DNA of 64,000 bases from Alisma plantago-aquatica (taxonomy: Eukaryota > Streptophyta > Magnoliopsida > Alismatales > Alismataceae), in the NCBI GenBank assembly GCA_963693085.1, contig OY856409.1, positions 243,464,558 through 243,528,557 on the forward strand. The letters are read 5' to 3'. The notes beneath the pieces were generated by a model. That model searched no databases. It saw only the letters and a list, made by a program, of their open reading frames with translations, and was not told the DNA's origin. The translations under genes were made by a program, and so were the position numbers. Below, piece by piece: positions 12,565 through 25,620 of this stretch. Position 1 is the first letter of the stretch; every line of letters begins with the position of its first letter.

Positions 12565-15500
12565 ACACTAGACATCTAATCAACTTTCTCAAAGATTCAT
12601 TACTATAGTTCCTATTTACTTCAACAGTTCAGTTGTCGTCACTACAGATTATCTAAAAAGATGTGGTGAATCACAAGGGTGAGACCCATGTCCCAGTAAG
12701 AGATATAACCTCCAACATCATTTATTTATTCCAACATTTTTAGGTAATGAGATAGTTTAAGAAGTTTAATTACATATAACAAATAAGCTCAACAAGACTG
12801 ATGATTAACAAAATACATAAAGCAGCAGTTAATAACTATCTTCATTAGCCATACTATTCTCATATCCCTATTAACAATATTAGGAGTCTAGCAGCCTGAG
12901 CATCTCTAACATCATGAATAAATCTAGTATCATATACATAGCTAACAACATCAACATGTCTAACAGGTTGAACATATCAAAATCATAAGAAGAGCTAACA
13001 ACATAAGAACAACTATGTGGATAAGCATGATTAGAAGTATATGCATCTCTAGTTACAAAGGCATGGGTAGCATGATAAACATAACTAACAACATGAGATA
13101 ACTAGCATCATGATTATAATCAGCAGTAGCAGTATAGTTATCAACACAAGCATAGCTACTGTATGTACACATCTACAATCTTAAGCATATCCACAACCTA
13201 AGTATATCTACTATCTCTTAATTGCACTAAGCATCATCTTTGTGTAAAGATAACAAACAAGGGTTACCTTACAATGTGAAACGTCGTGTATAACCCTAAA
13301 CAAATATGCTACATAGTTGTATTACATCTTTTATTATGCCCTGGGGAGTTTGAGTCATACCACTCAAAGTCCAACTGAACACTGCTTGGTCGTAATCAGT
13401 TCCATATAGGATTGAGGAAGAGTCGAACTCCAAGATCTTCTACATACTCAGTCAGTACGAGTCTGCACTGTAGTGACATATAGTCAAACTGCAAAATAGC
13501 GACATATAGTCCTATAACTAACCCACCTTTGTATAGGTCACGGTGCTAGCATCTAGGGTATTTAAACCCAATCATTGAGGAACAACTGCAGTTTTCCTCT
13601 AATCACATCATGTTATAATCATTGAAAACCGACCGAAGTTGTTCTCAAAAAGTGGGCTAGATATGATCATAGCCATCCTCCTAAAACACTTGGTGTCAGG
13701 ATGACAAGCACCCCGCATACTCAATAGTATGTGCTCTAAGTTTCCCTTAGGAATACTCGTTTCACCATCCAACAAGTTCTGACACTGAAGATGGTTCTAT
13801 GGCACAGGGCACTACATGATTAGAGTTTCACCTGATTAGTTATCTCAAATTAGGTGAATTAAGGTTGCATCAAACAAATGGACATACAAACCCTAATTCA
13901 CTTCTAGCAAGCATAAAAATATCACAAATTCAAACGATATAAAATGTGTGAAACATAATTTCTCATCTCATCATCACACTGTACTATTCACTTTCCATTC
14001 ATGAGGCTACACTAGTCATCATACTATCACAAGATATAAATACTTTTAACAATATCATAGGGTATCGACCCTTATTAATACAAGAGGATTACACCTCATT
14101 CAGGGCTCAACCATGCCCAAAGGTCATTAAGATCATCATACTAGGACATGATATAAATCATTTTCACAGTATCACAGGGTATCAAACCTTATCAACACAA
14201 GAGTAATTCACCTCATTCAGGGCTTAACCATGCCCAAAGGTCATTAAGACCATCATATTATTCCCTATAAGATCATTGTTATCTTTCCATGCCTTATAAT
14301 AAGGCTCAACAACATCACTTACATTTAATACACCAGATCATCACAATAATGCATTAATGAAATAGGAGATATTCATAAACTATTATAGCAGGGTTATATT
14401 AACATTAAGAACATCCCTTTATTACATCAACATTCAAGGAACCTAGATATGATTAACCCTCATCATATTCATAATGCACATGCTTAGCATAAGAAAGTAT
14501 CAACCATGTAGCTATGATAACCATAAATTAACATATTAAGGTTATGATCATGTTAAGGAGGTTATTTCACCATCATGTCATCATATAAGAAGGTTAAACA
14601 TGAATACTCATCTTTATATATTTTCATTAGAGTTAGGTTCAACAAGATAAATTATATTAATGTTACTAATCAGCACTCATACTCAAACCCTAACTCACAA
14701 CATCCCCATTGGATCATGGATGCATAAGGTGAAGCATCACCATCACATTCCATACTAATCTCAAGTATGAACCCACACATAAATCAAGGTGTAACCATTG
14801 GTTTATAGCATACTAGGGTTTCAACAACAATAAAAGAGTACTCCATGATTGTATTAGTCATTCAAGGATTGTTCATACCCAATTATCATCATTTAGTTAT
14901 ATTACAGCTAGGTATGACAAGCTATACCTCATTAGGGCTACATATCAACAAAATATGGTTATCATCCCTTCTATTCATATGAGTGAATAGGTAAGACTAC
15001 CTTATTAAGGGTAACCCTGTATTTGTTCCATCATCATTCAACCCATATCACCATACCACAATGTCACCCATAACCATTGGATGTTTAAAAGGTAAGACCA
15101 TTGGTTGTTTACATAAGTAAACATCTTATACAAACCACCAATTAAGTCCTGGATATGTGCTCTAGAAACAGTAACCATCTAACCATATACATCCCTTGAT
15201 TAACAACACAAAAAGTTCCATTAAGAGTATGGTAAAACCCAAAATCGACTATTCATTTAAAACAAGCCATCCATTGTCAACAAGTAAGCTCCTTAAGTTG
15301 ATCATATAAAGGAAACCATCTAAATCACATTATTAGGACCAACATATTACATTAGCCATCATTCCACTTTATTGGAGGAATAAACATTAGATCTTGACCA
15401 TTGGGTCAAGTTTATAAGTTAAAACCATCAATTACAGTATAGGTCTGACCATTGCATCAAGTGACCCAAGAAACCATTGGTCTAAGGATTAATTGATGCT

Positions 15501-17088
15501 ACAACTATATGAGTAACTCACCATAGGTTTTGGAGACCTAATCCACCATCCTTAGTGACCATTAAGTTTCCATAGGTTTTTAGATCAGCACTATATTCAT
15601 TAATCAACATCAGATATCAAACTAATATCACCATTGATTGATAGCATCATTAGGGTACTTAGTTGTTAATCACCAGGATTCTAATTAGGACAAAACATGA
15701 CCTAAGGGGTGAATGTTAGTTTTCACCCTTGGTTACTACCATCAATTGTCATGAAGACAACATCATAGGGTTGCTACAATGGTACCATCCTCAGGTCATG
15801 GGTTTATAGAAGAAATCAGCTTAAAACCCTAAAATTGACCATTGGTTGACAAGTGCTTAGCACCATACGTTGTCAAACCAACATGATCCAAGTCATATTA
15901 TACCTTAGGAATAACGTGTACATGATCACAGGTTCATCTAAAACTGAAATCAGAATAGGGAACATTATAAAATTCGAAATCCAAGTCAAGCATATCTTTT
16001 TAGTGCATGGATCATCATTTAAAAGCAAGAACATGAGCTAGAAAGCTTATGGTAAGAAATAAACATGGAGCAAGTTATAAAACGTGCCTCTAATTAGAAG
16101 ATAAACTTTCAAACAGAAGAAAACATGATCAGGTAGGGTAGAAAATTCAATCATAAGTTGTGAACTCATCCATCTAGCACCTTTCTTCATCAAATGAGCA
16201 AACCCTAAGCATAAGGAGCAAGAAAGGTAGGGTTTTAGATATTTAGAGAAATTTCTACCATGTAACAGCAAGGTTCTGACCTAGAGAAAGGTAGGAGGAA
16301 GGATAACAAAGAAATAAATGGAGGAAAGAAGGGGATTCTTACTCTTTTAGGTCAAGATCACTAGAAGGAAGCTTTTCAAACCCTAAAAGGAAGACAATTA
16401 CAACCCTAGATTACTTTTCCAAGTAGATCCCCTTTTTCTTCTTCTTCCTTGGATAGGAAATCCACAAAATCATAGAGGGAGAACGAGGTTCATAGAAGTA
16501 GGGAAGTGGTGGAGAGAAAATGGCTCGTTTTGGTGCTTAGGGATAAGTATATGAAACTTTAAAATAAAGAAAAAAAGTTGAAGTTTTAGTATCTTTTCAA
16601 GTGTCCATGGCCTTAAAATATTAATTATATACAATAACACACACAAGAATCTCCCCCACCTTCCATAGAGAAATGCTTATCCCTCTTTTCTTGAATTTCC
16701 AAGAAAAATAAATAATTCATTAGTTGATAGCTACTAAAGGTAGCTCATCCATGAAGGGGTAAACCCTAAAATAACATTGGAGAAAACACCTTCAAACCAA
16801 GGATTAAATAGGTGCCCCATGGCTCAAAAAGCTCAAGAATGATGAGAGAATATCTAAGGAACATAATGCAAGTGATAAATTGCAAAGAAAACCTCTCAAT
16901 TGTAGAAAAGTCCAAAATGTGCATAAAATTGCATAACTTGCTCAAACAATGTCCAAATTGGAACAAATTTGAAACTTAATCTTATCTTATGATTTCAAAG
17001 AATATAAAAAGGTTAGAGTAGTGTTATAAGAATTAAATTATGATAACTAAGATTATTCAACTCATTAAGAAAGTTTAGGGGGCTTACA
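12565..17088 (-). mobile_element. Gypsy-type LTR, main piece, minus strand
   Basis: On the minus strand this begins TGTAAGCCCCC at 17088 and continues across the LARD-1 insertion into 1-210, giving at least 4.7 kb. The part at 12640-12740, read on minus, aligns by eye with 59600-59700 of the solo LTR at 55804-60125 (GTTGGAGG, TATCTC, GGGTCTCACC in the same order). A CATATACTTATCC sequence near 16540-16555 on minus could be a TATA box, with a pyrimidine-rich GC-higher leader following (16420-16540). No primer site or second LTR is in the window, so solo LTR and element end cannot be told apart. The short open frames here are not credible genes. Confidence 0.62.
14045..14260. repeat. Two-copy tandem duplication, about 118 bp
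   Basis: The sequence from AGGGTATCGACCC to AAGGTCATTAAGATCATCAT is followed by a diverged second copy from AGGGTATCAAACC to AAGGTCATTAAGACCATCAT. It lies within the LTR at 12565-17088. Confidence 0.75.
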
Positions 17089-17779
17089 ACTCTCATAGCA
17101 ATTATGTTATTAGTTAGGTGCTTTATTGAAATCTCTGCATTATTCTCTTCACACCCGTAGGATCACTCTTGAGGTGCAGAATAAAATGTCTAAATATATG
17201 GTTTTATAACCCTTAATCCCTCACTTGAAGAAACTAGAAGTCTAAACAACTACCTATGGTGATCAAGCACAAATAATTCACAATGCTCTCATGGAAATAT
17301 GTCCAGCAATTAAGAGAAACATTTATATTAATGTATAATTGTCAATTATAATGAAAAATCAGGCTCCTTCTGGGTCCTAAGGAACAAGGGGATCATCCCC
17401 ACATGATTTTAGTTACTTTAAACATATAAGAAGTAGAAAGGAATGATGAAACCATCTATAAAAAGGGAAAGAAGGTATGGATGGTTCCTTCTGATGAACG
17501 TTGTGATTTGCCTTCATTTGACTACAAATCGGGTCACCGTATGTGCTCCAACCACCTAGAATGTTGCTTTCTACTCTCATTGCTCTCTTCAATGTACTCA
17601 AATGGCATACAACTAAATATGGTGTGATACCTAGGTCTGACCGAATTCCCCTAACTCATAGAATTGACTTAGGTCATCATTAAGTCCCAACTATGGGATC
17701 AAAATGATCTTTAATTTGGCTTGATCGTGTTAGTTTGGTACTATCGACATGGTTTTGATCGTATTAACACCATGGATTA
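17089..17779. other. Unassigned sequence between LTR remnants
   Basis: About 690 bp with no convincing frame, splice pattern or repeat. The small minus frame at 17413-17601 shows no recognisable motif. Confidence 0.5.
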
Positions 17780-18823
17780 CTCATGATCCTTGGTAGCTGG
17801 CGGTACTACCGAGCTGCCCGTCTGTAGTATTGAGATTATCTTTGAAGTTCCCTATTGAATAGTCAGTAAAAGTGGATACCACCAGCTGACAGTTGGTATT
17901 ATTGAGATATCATCATGGGTTCTCTTGTTGATCTATCGATAGATTTTTCTATTGAATCAACCTATTCCTTTTTCTTCCAATGTCGGTACCACCAATAGCC
18001 CATCAGAAGTATCGAGTTGATCTGTTTCTTGTAACTTTAACTTGAAATGTGAATAATAAAGAATATAAGTCCAAAGTAATTATAGATCATTCAGAATAGT
18101 AAAAATAACAATGATATGATGAAATTAAGTGTCATATGCTACTAATGATAAATCATGCACAAATGATATCAAAAAAAACAATAAATGCACAAAAATCCAT
18201 AATAACCAACCTGTGTGAATGACAATTATTCAGTGCATTGGCCACTCCTATAAAGAGAGGGGTACTAGGGGGATTCAAGGATACAAAATTTTCTTTAACA
18301 ATTGTTGTCCTCTCTAGTTGTGGTAACCAATAGAGAGCTCGAGCAAGTCCTACTCGATAAAGGTAAGGTTATAAAGGGAGAGACAATTGTGGGAGAGTGA
18401 ATCAACTCTACCAAGTTGATGTTTGAAAGGGACAAATCGATTCCATTTTCTCTGGTAGTGCAATGTGGAGTTCCTTGTGGTCTGTGTGGGATAATCTATA
18501 GGTGGGAGGCTGTTTTCTGTCTCTAGGACAACACCGTCAACCTCCGTCTGTGATGCCAGACTAGGAGGCCATTGTTGATGACTGTTTGACTGCTGCTAAA
18601 GAAGAAGCAAGTTGTTGCCTGATGAAGAAGCACATTGCTTCTTGGAGAATAAGCATGGTACTACATCAAGAGTTGTCGTTGGACTTGCTTTAGGAACATG
18701 TATAATAACTCTTGTTACTTTCCTTCCTAGATACATTGTTGTTGATGAGATCTTGCTATTAAGGGGAATCAGGCTTTAAATTTTTGTTTCCACTGCCTTA
18801 TCTATCCCCCCAATTTTCCTACA
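17780..18823 (+). mobile_element. Copia-type LTR remnant (3' part)
   Basis: From left to right there is a block of reiterated GGTAC(T/C)ACCGA-like motifs (17800-18010), then a TATA box TATAAAG at 18249-18255, a leader with GTTGTCCTCTCTAGTTGTGG, and an end CAATTTTCCTACA at 18823. The layout and the last 45 bases resemble the LTR ending at 22149 (ATTTTCACTG...TCCAATTTCCCAATA). No start beginning TGTTGG was found, so this is a truncated LTR. The identity rests on layout, not on a full alignment. Confidence 0.45.
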
Positions 18824-20248
18824 GTAGATACACTTGAAATTAAATTCTAGTCCTCTTGGGCATTCCAACGGATATATGTTTTGAGTTCTACAACACAAAA
18901 ACTACTACAAATACTTTTCTACACTTTTTCTTACAATGTTGTTGGTGGAGTCATCTGTTAGGTAACTCGACCGATGACACTATATGAGAAAACAATTTGA
19001 AGTTTTGGTCGAGTTTAACCTGGATGAAACTCGGTCGATGAGTTTAATCTATTTTTTGAGTGTAGGTTGTCGGTTGAGTTGTCATTAGGACAAACTTGAC
19101 CAACCCTTAGAATTATCAAGTCATATAGTCCGTCAGGTGAGTTATCACCAGGTCAAACTTGACTGACAAGGCAACCTGTAATGATTTTTTATAATTGCCC
19201 TAAAAGTTCTTAAACGATCAAATAAAGTGCTCTTGATTTTTTCTAAGCTTATTTACAAGTCATGCATTCAATAAAAATGATTTACAACACGATTCTCATA
19301 GAGATATAGCCTATTCTATGGAATGTCTGTTTGCATTGATTTTGACTTTTAGCAAACTAGGATTTGCAAAATCATCATCTTCATGTACCTAGTACCTGAA
19401 ATTGATCTCAAATAGACATATTAGATACATATGAATGGAATAGTTAATTCATCATGAAAATATGGAAAATGTATAACCATTAGGTCAATATAACCACCCC
19501 TTCGTGGGTCCCAACTCAGTTGAAGTTTTTGGTTTCCGTTCAAAAGAAGCACATAATAATATATAGCTCAATACTTAAAATGAAAATCATAAGAATACAT
19601 AATATATAAGCAATTAATATTGAACCATCATATAAAGAGACAATTTATTTACATATATAAATTTATAAAGAATTTAAGCAGTCAAGGACATAAATATGTA
19701 TACACAACGAGTAAATTATCATTAGAAAGTGTTAGATAGTCATTTAGAAATAGTTGAAGTCATTAACCATCTTGATTATGTACTATTACATCACCACCAA
19801 TGCTTTATATGTAACAAAACAATAATTTAATATTAACTACAATAATGTATTTTTACTTACCTATTTTTCCTTATTTTTGTTAGTTAACCAGGCAGAGATG
19901 TCACCGTGGATCTTACTAAAGGCTGCCAATTAAGCAACCCATATTCAATCCTATTTCAATATCCATGATTTGCCTCCCTCCACTCCTCTTGGGTTTGAGT
20001 AATCTAAGGGATGGTACAAAGTCACCCACTTTGTCTTTTTTTCTCATGTAATTTTATTATTTAGTGTACCTCTCCTACTTCTATCGTCTTACTAATAGTG
20101 ATGTACATAAGTTTTAATCTTCAAAGAACTTTTCATGTATAATGTGGCTCTCTTGAGGAACCCTAAGGAAGTATTAGACAAACATCGTTTCTGATTTGTG
20201 CATTTAGCCTTAATTTATTTGATGATCCTCTCTCTTTCTCTTTCTTTC
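18824..20248. other. Unassigned AT-rich region with reiterated CTCGACCGATG / GTCGGTTGAG motifs
   Basis: Between 18960 and 19180 short related motifs recur on both strands (AACTCGACCGATGAC, AAACTCGGTCGATGAG, GTCGGTTGAGTTGTCA, GTCAGGTGAGTTATCACC), with AGGACAAACTTGACCAAC and AGGTCAAACTTGACTGAC as a near-duplicate pair. This may be the subterminal region of a DNA element or a decayed LTR; I could not find paired ends. The remainder (19200-20248) shows no gene. Confidence 0.4.
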
Positions 20249-22149
20249 TGTTGGTATGTATACCCGACGAGCCAGACATATAATGATTGTAATGACATAT
20301 CTTGTAAATGATTTGATTAAATTTTAAAGCGAATTTTGTCTATATTTTTTTCAAATAAGAGATGGTGAAATAACATTGTAGATGTCTAAATAATGATACT
20401 TCCCAATGACATATGTCTTCAGGTTGAGGACCTGAACAATGAGATTATATGTACGATAAGAATATTTACCTTCTTGATTATGTCCCTAGTCAGATATTAT
20501 TGTTGAAGTTAATAGACAACTATAATACATAAGAGTAGGGAGTGTGTTGGTTGATGACCAAATCTCATTTGTCTTGATATGTGATATCAAACCAAACACA
20601 TAGGTACTTGTTAGAGAACATTGTATTGGAAAGACCCACCCTATTAAGTGATACATAATAAAGTCATAATCACATCTCAATGTGATAGTAGTGATTGTGA
20701 TTCTTAGATCTAAAGTCACTACACTCATCACATGTTTTTCAATGTATTTTAGAATCATCCAATGTGACCTTCAATAAAGTTTCCATAAAGGTGATGCTTG
20801 GGTACATTGTGACACATGAGGATTGACTTTGAGTAATGAAGATGGGATTTGTCCCTCCAATTGGAGTTGATATCCTTGTCACTTGATAAGTGAGACTGAG
20901 AAAATATATGGCCATACTCATGTAAGTCAATATCTGATATTGGGATCATATGCATTTCTACAGTCTACTCTAGTTCAAGGAACATATATTGAATGGTTAA
21001 GAAGAAGACGTTCACATGCCTCGAGTTCAATCTGGATATCCAATATAAATGAATTATACAATTGTCACACTGATCACAAATCAAGGTTGAAGTTGTTATC
21101 CAACTTTCCAATTACTTGGGTAGAAATGATGTGTTTCTCCATCTCATTACCTGTGATGTCATAAATTAGTCAGGGACATTCATTACCAATGTAACTGGGG
21201 ACCTATAGGGTCACACAAATAGGATCCACCCGGAATAGGAGTTTACTCATGAATAAGGTTTGATTTAATTACTAAAGCGTTTAGGTAATCAATTTAAAAA
21301 CATTGACTAAAATTTGGCTTACTGGGAATGTGAGTTGACCGAAACAAATGTAGAATCGACCAATTCATGTGTTGAGTTGATTGATTCAAGTATCCAGTCA
21401 ACAGATTGGACGACCAGAAAGACTAGATTAAGGTTTGATATTGACGTCATGTTGTGCATTGATTTTTGCATTGAAAGACAATATGTTTGTGAATAGGAAA
21501 ACATTCAATTGGTAGACCGGATGTTTCAGTTGATTGATAGGGTGTAAGTCAACTAATTGAAGTATTGAGTTGACTAAGTCATGATTCATAGCAGTCAACA
21601 ATTTGTGAAAATCCATCTCTTCAACTCACATTTTATTGGGAAACCCTGATTCTGTCCCTCTTCTAAATAGAAAGGCAATCAAGGATTTCAAAATATACAA
21701 TAAACACTGACAAACATTGTCCTCTCATAGTTGTGAAAATGTGAGAGCCTAAGAAAGTCTTACCCATAAAATGGTGAGACAGTAAGGTATAATTAGTCAA
21801 CAATGGCATGTTGATAACAAAGAGAGAAACTCCTTCATGTTGGCTCTGATAAAGCACATCGAGGATTTCCCCTTGGTCTATGTTGACTGCGATAGAGGTG
21901 TGGAGGTTGTCTACAACACATAGGAGGTCTATGTCAACTTATGACAATGGTGTCACACCAGGAGACCACCCCAACTACTGTCGAGGTGCTTCTAGATCTA
22001 GAAGCACCATAGTGCAAGGATTTATGTTGAACTTACTCCCTCGCAAGCCCTCTTTCCTAAATGCATCCTTATAGAAATGATTTTCTTATTTAGGACACTG
22101 GTAGATTTTTATATTTTCACTGATTTATCAGTTGTCCAATTTCCCAATA
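20249..22149 (+). mobile_element. Copia 5' LTR (same family as 25621-34737)
   Basis: The LTR starts TGTTGGTATGTATACCC at 20249, the same start as the minus-strand Copia element at 34737 and 27866. Regions such as TAGGTACTTGTTAGAGAACA (about 20600) and GATGGGATTTGTCCCTCCAA (about 20850) match the minus strand of 27140-27700. A block of GTTGACC/TCGACCAA-type motifs (21310-21600) precedes the leader. It ends TTTCCCAATA at 22149, followed at once by a primer site, so this is a 5' LTR. The rest of the element is missing beyond 22288. Short frames inside are not genes. Confidence 0.78.
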
Positions 22150-22150
22150 G

Positions 22151-22168
22151 TGGTATAAGAACCATGCC
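22151..22168 (+). other. Copia primer binding site (initiator Met tRNA type)
   Basis: TGGTATAAGAACCATGCC follows the LTR after one base. It is a diverged form of the Met-initiator site TGGTATCAGAGCC and fixes the orientation as plus. About 120 bp of leader follow before the microsatellite. Confidence 0.75.
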
Positions 22169-22286
22169 AATTTACGATATGTTGGGTTTAATCAATATGA
22201 TCAGATTTTGTCTTATCATTTTTTTGTTACATATGATATGAATACTTAAAATGATTGATGTGTAGAACAAGATAAAACCACACATG

Positions 22287-22609
<323 letters not shown>

Positions 22610-22714
22610 GTTTGTATTCGTTTCCCGCGCGGGTACTTAAAAGTTGCTACCCATGCCTGATCACGGTGGCAGACTTTGTAAATAAACGTACGTAATATCA
22701 TTTGTTTCATTCGC

Positions 22715-22965
22715 TAGTGAGAGCTTGTTCTGGAACTCGATCTCGCCCTGAAGCGACCCAGAGTCCATGAGCTTGATGGCAACATCCTCGACCAATACCC
22801 CTCCGGGGGAAACAGGCAAAGGCAAACCCCCTCTAAACACAGGCCCGAACCCCGCCCTGGCCCAGTTTTTTCGCGGAGGCGAACCCGGCCGTCGCGCGCC
22901 GGAGCTTGTCATAACTGAACCGTCAGAGTGGATCTGGGAGATGCTTCACAGCAGTGTGATGCGCA
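22715..22965 (-). pseudogene. Receptor-like Ser/Thr kinase fragment (P-loop and VAIK region)
   Basis: The minus strand reads RFSYDKLRRATAGFASAKKL, then GQGG, then after a one-base shift GFGPVFRGG and, further on, VAIKLMDSGSLQGEIEFQNK. This covers the segment before the kinase domain, the glycine-rich ATP loop (GxGxFG) and the VAIK lysine of a plant receptor-like kinase of the At2g45590-like group, named from the VxKLMDSGSLQGEREF-type signature. Breaks: an extra G in the glycine-rich loop (a run of four G) shifts the frame, and a TGA stands just before RFSYDK where CGA (Arg) would fit. Only about 80 codons of a domain of some 300 remain. The catalytic loop is absent, so it is a gene fragment, much GC-richer than its surroundings. 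Confidence 0.75.
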
Positions 22966-23400
22966 AGCTCGACACTAGGTCCACCGCAACCATCACCAGC
23001 TGAAATCCTGGAACAATGGTGCTGGCGCTCCAACTATCCACCCAACGCCGCAACATTCGGAGGGAGCATTGCCACCGCCGCATTACCTCTCTCCCTCGAC
23101 GTCTTGTCCTTCTATTGCTGCCGTTGGTGCTTCGGAGGACATGGGTTGTGTGATGAGTGGTCGTTGAGAAGAGGTGGGGGCGAGTAGATCCAACTGTAGT
23201 GGTGGTGACATGGCCAGTGGCAAATTCCGGTACCGTACCCAGATTAAGGTGGACGTAATAGTCACCAAATCACGGGCCTCCCTGGATTTCCTCTTCTTCC
23301 ATTTCTCTTCTAGCCACCATATTTGAAAACACCCAAATTCAAATTTGTTTTCTCTACTTGACTTCATCAGACTAAATAACTGTCGTTATACATACATCAG

Positions 23401-23573
23401 ATCCTGGAGTTGCAGTCGCACCTGGAGGACGAACTCAGGATACAGGCTGTCTTGGCCACTGTTGTCAGAGACGCCGTCGCCGCACTGGCGCTGGGCACCC
23501 TCAGCTCCCACGACAGTCATAGTAATTCAGGAGTGTTCGGGTCACAGAATGTTAGCAATAGGAGAAGCAATTG
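23401..23573 (+). pseudogene. Exon-like coding fragment with helical, coiled-coil-like peptide
   Basis: A GC-rich open stretch lies between an acceptor-like ACATACATCAG and a donor-like TTGGGTAAGAT. It reads ILELQSHLEDELRIQAVLAT, then VVRDAVAALALGTLSSHDSH, followed by a Ser/Asn-rich tail. The first part has leucine spacing compatible with a coiled coil. I do not recognise the parent gene. No start codon belongs to it, so it would be an internal exon or a captured piece. The stretch between the kinase fragment and this exon (22970-23400) is GC-rich too but has no assignable frame. Confidence 0.45.
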
Positions 23574-23658
23574 GGTAAGATCTAATTTGATATGCAGTCA
23601 CACGATTATGGTCATTTCCTAATATGAACCCTAACTTTTGGTGGCTGAGACATAGATC

Positions 23659-23832
23659 TTGAGAGATGTCGAGGACCAGATCCAGGACTGTAGTAACCCG
23701 ACTGAAGCTAACCTTGAAGCCATCACAATAGACCAAGGTGCTAGTCATCATGGATTCCATTTTCAGGAAGACAGATTGGGCAAGGATCATGATAAGGATG
23801 AATATGAGAAGAATTCCAGGATAGTGATTGCA
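23659..23832 (+). pseudogene. Second exon-like fragment, possibly of the same captured gene
   Basis: After an acceptor-like GAGACATAG the plus strand is open for about 57 codons: ILRDVEDQIQDCSNPTEANL, then EAITIDQGASHHGFHFQEDR, then a Lys/Asp-rich end and a TAG. It follows the 23401-23573 exon at intron-like distance and in the same direction. Composition is ordinary for a coding exon, but no family is recognised. It may be chance; the splice sites are by eye only. Confidence 0.35.
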
Positions 23833-23840
23833 TAGCAGAT

Positions 23841-24424
23841 GTCTACTAGTCTTTTATCCTTTCTACTAGTTCCACAAACACCAGATGTATTTCCCATTAG
23901 ATGTTTGGTTTTATATCACTTGTTTTCTTGTGTGCCGTCATTTGTAATGACTCTGTACAACAGAAACATTTTTTGTTTTGTTTATTTATTTTTTCAGAAT
24001 CATTACAAATGATGTTTTGAAGCATAACAGATAATAAAATGAATGTTACATTTGAAAAATGGAGACTCGACTGGATTAACTAGTATAGTTGACAATGTGT
24101 TATATAAATAAATTTTGACGTATGTATTTTCTATTTTGTAAAGGGGCAAGGCAAAGAATCATCACCATGTAATTCATAATTCTTGTAATATACCATTATT
24201 TATAGTAACATATATCTTCCAACATGTTTGCGGAATTCTATCATCGAAAATTTGAGAATCTAGCAACAAGATCCTCATAGTATGTGATTAGTATAAATTT
24301 CATGTTGATCGAATACCCACTTATGAAAGAGATATCGAACATTCTTTATTTTTATCATTAGATAGTTACTACAGATTTTAGTTTAGTGGGGTCATTGTTT
24401 CTGTCTAAGCCAACACACTCATGT
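23841..24424. other. Unassigned AT-rich sequence
   Basis: No frame, repeat or element end recognised. It separates the gene fragments from the AGTTACT/AGTAACT repeat block. Confidence 0.5.
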
Positions 24425-25620
24425 ATGTAAAATAACTACTTCCTATGCGATATAGTTCTTTTCTATTTAAAGTAGTTACTCTCTATGTAAAATAGTTACT
24501 TTGTATGTAAAATAGTTACTTTCTAAGTGTCGTAGTTACTTTTTATAGTAACTCAAGAGGAAGAGTGATGTTCTCGTAACCCATAAAGTAATTATAAGAA
24601 CACTAAGAGTAATTGTAAGTACACTAAGAGTAACTATAAGAACACTAAGAGTAACTGTGGAATCAGAGAAAAGTAACCCTATGATTCAAAAAAGTAACTC
24701 TGATACTTTGTAAAGTAACTCTAACAGAGGAAGGTAAAACATGTATCACAAAACAATGTGTATGGAACACAAAGTAATGGGGACATCTTGTAAGTAATTG
24801 TACGAACATGAAAGCAAGTGTTCTATTCCAAAAAAAAGCATCTATATCAGAACTCACTGACAAATAAAAGAGATGAACTCGTCATCGATAAAGTAATTAT
24901 AAGAACATATAGAGTAACTGTAAGAGCACTATGAGTAATTGTGACAACATAAAAGTAACTTTGTGCACTCAAAAAGTAATTGTTATACTTTGTAAAGTAA
25001 CTCTTGTGGAGGAAGGTAAGTCAAATAGATGAAACCAGTGTATATGAATCACATAGTAACAAACTGACATTTTGTAAGTAATTGTACAAACATGAAAGTA
25101 ACTGTTGTAATCCAAAAATGTAAGTATTCCAGAAGAAAGAGTATTAATTGGACACAAAGAGAGACAAATATTCATTTGTGTTCTCTTCTTGATGTACAAC
25201 TCATCTTGAACAATATTGATTTTGCCCTTATATTTTGGCTGAATGTACAACTGATTAAAATGGATTATTTATTATTGTGATACAAAAAGACTGAATGTAT
25301 AACTGATCTTGAATGCTTTGAATACATTTATGGTTTCAATGCTTATGTTCTTGAATGCTTTAAATACCTTTATGCTTTGAATGTTGTAAGAGTAACTCTG
25401 AAACCATTACAAGTAACTGATACAACCATGCGAGTAACTAAACTGAAAGTAACAGAATGCTTGAGTAACTAAAATTAATTCTTAAGTAACTGAGAGTAAT
25501 GCTTGAGTAAGTGAGAGTAATGGTTGAGTAACTGAAAAAACCCTGCGAGTAACTGTCACAACCGTGGAGTAACTGAAAAAAACTGCGAGTAACTGAGAAA
25601 GAACTACGAGTAACTAAAAA
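24425..25620. repeat. AGTAACT minisatellite, left segment
   Basis: The motif AGTAACT (often GAGTAACTG) recurs every 18-25 bases. At 24430-24540 the motif is reversed (TAGTTACTTTCTATGTAAAA repeated), and near 24545 it flips to AGTAACT, an inverted junction. The last part (25380-25620) is the regular 21-bp form. The Copia element interrupts it at 25621 and it resumes at 34743. Longer stretches recur on both sides (GAAGAGTGATG...CTCGTAA...AAGTAATTATAAGAACACTA at about 24550 and 35606), so the array also has a higher-order duplication. Confidence 0.88.

Noticed and set aside
24425..25620. CRISPR-like array
   Set aside because: Units are 21 bp with degenerate motifs and no unique spacers of constant length, in a plant genome.
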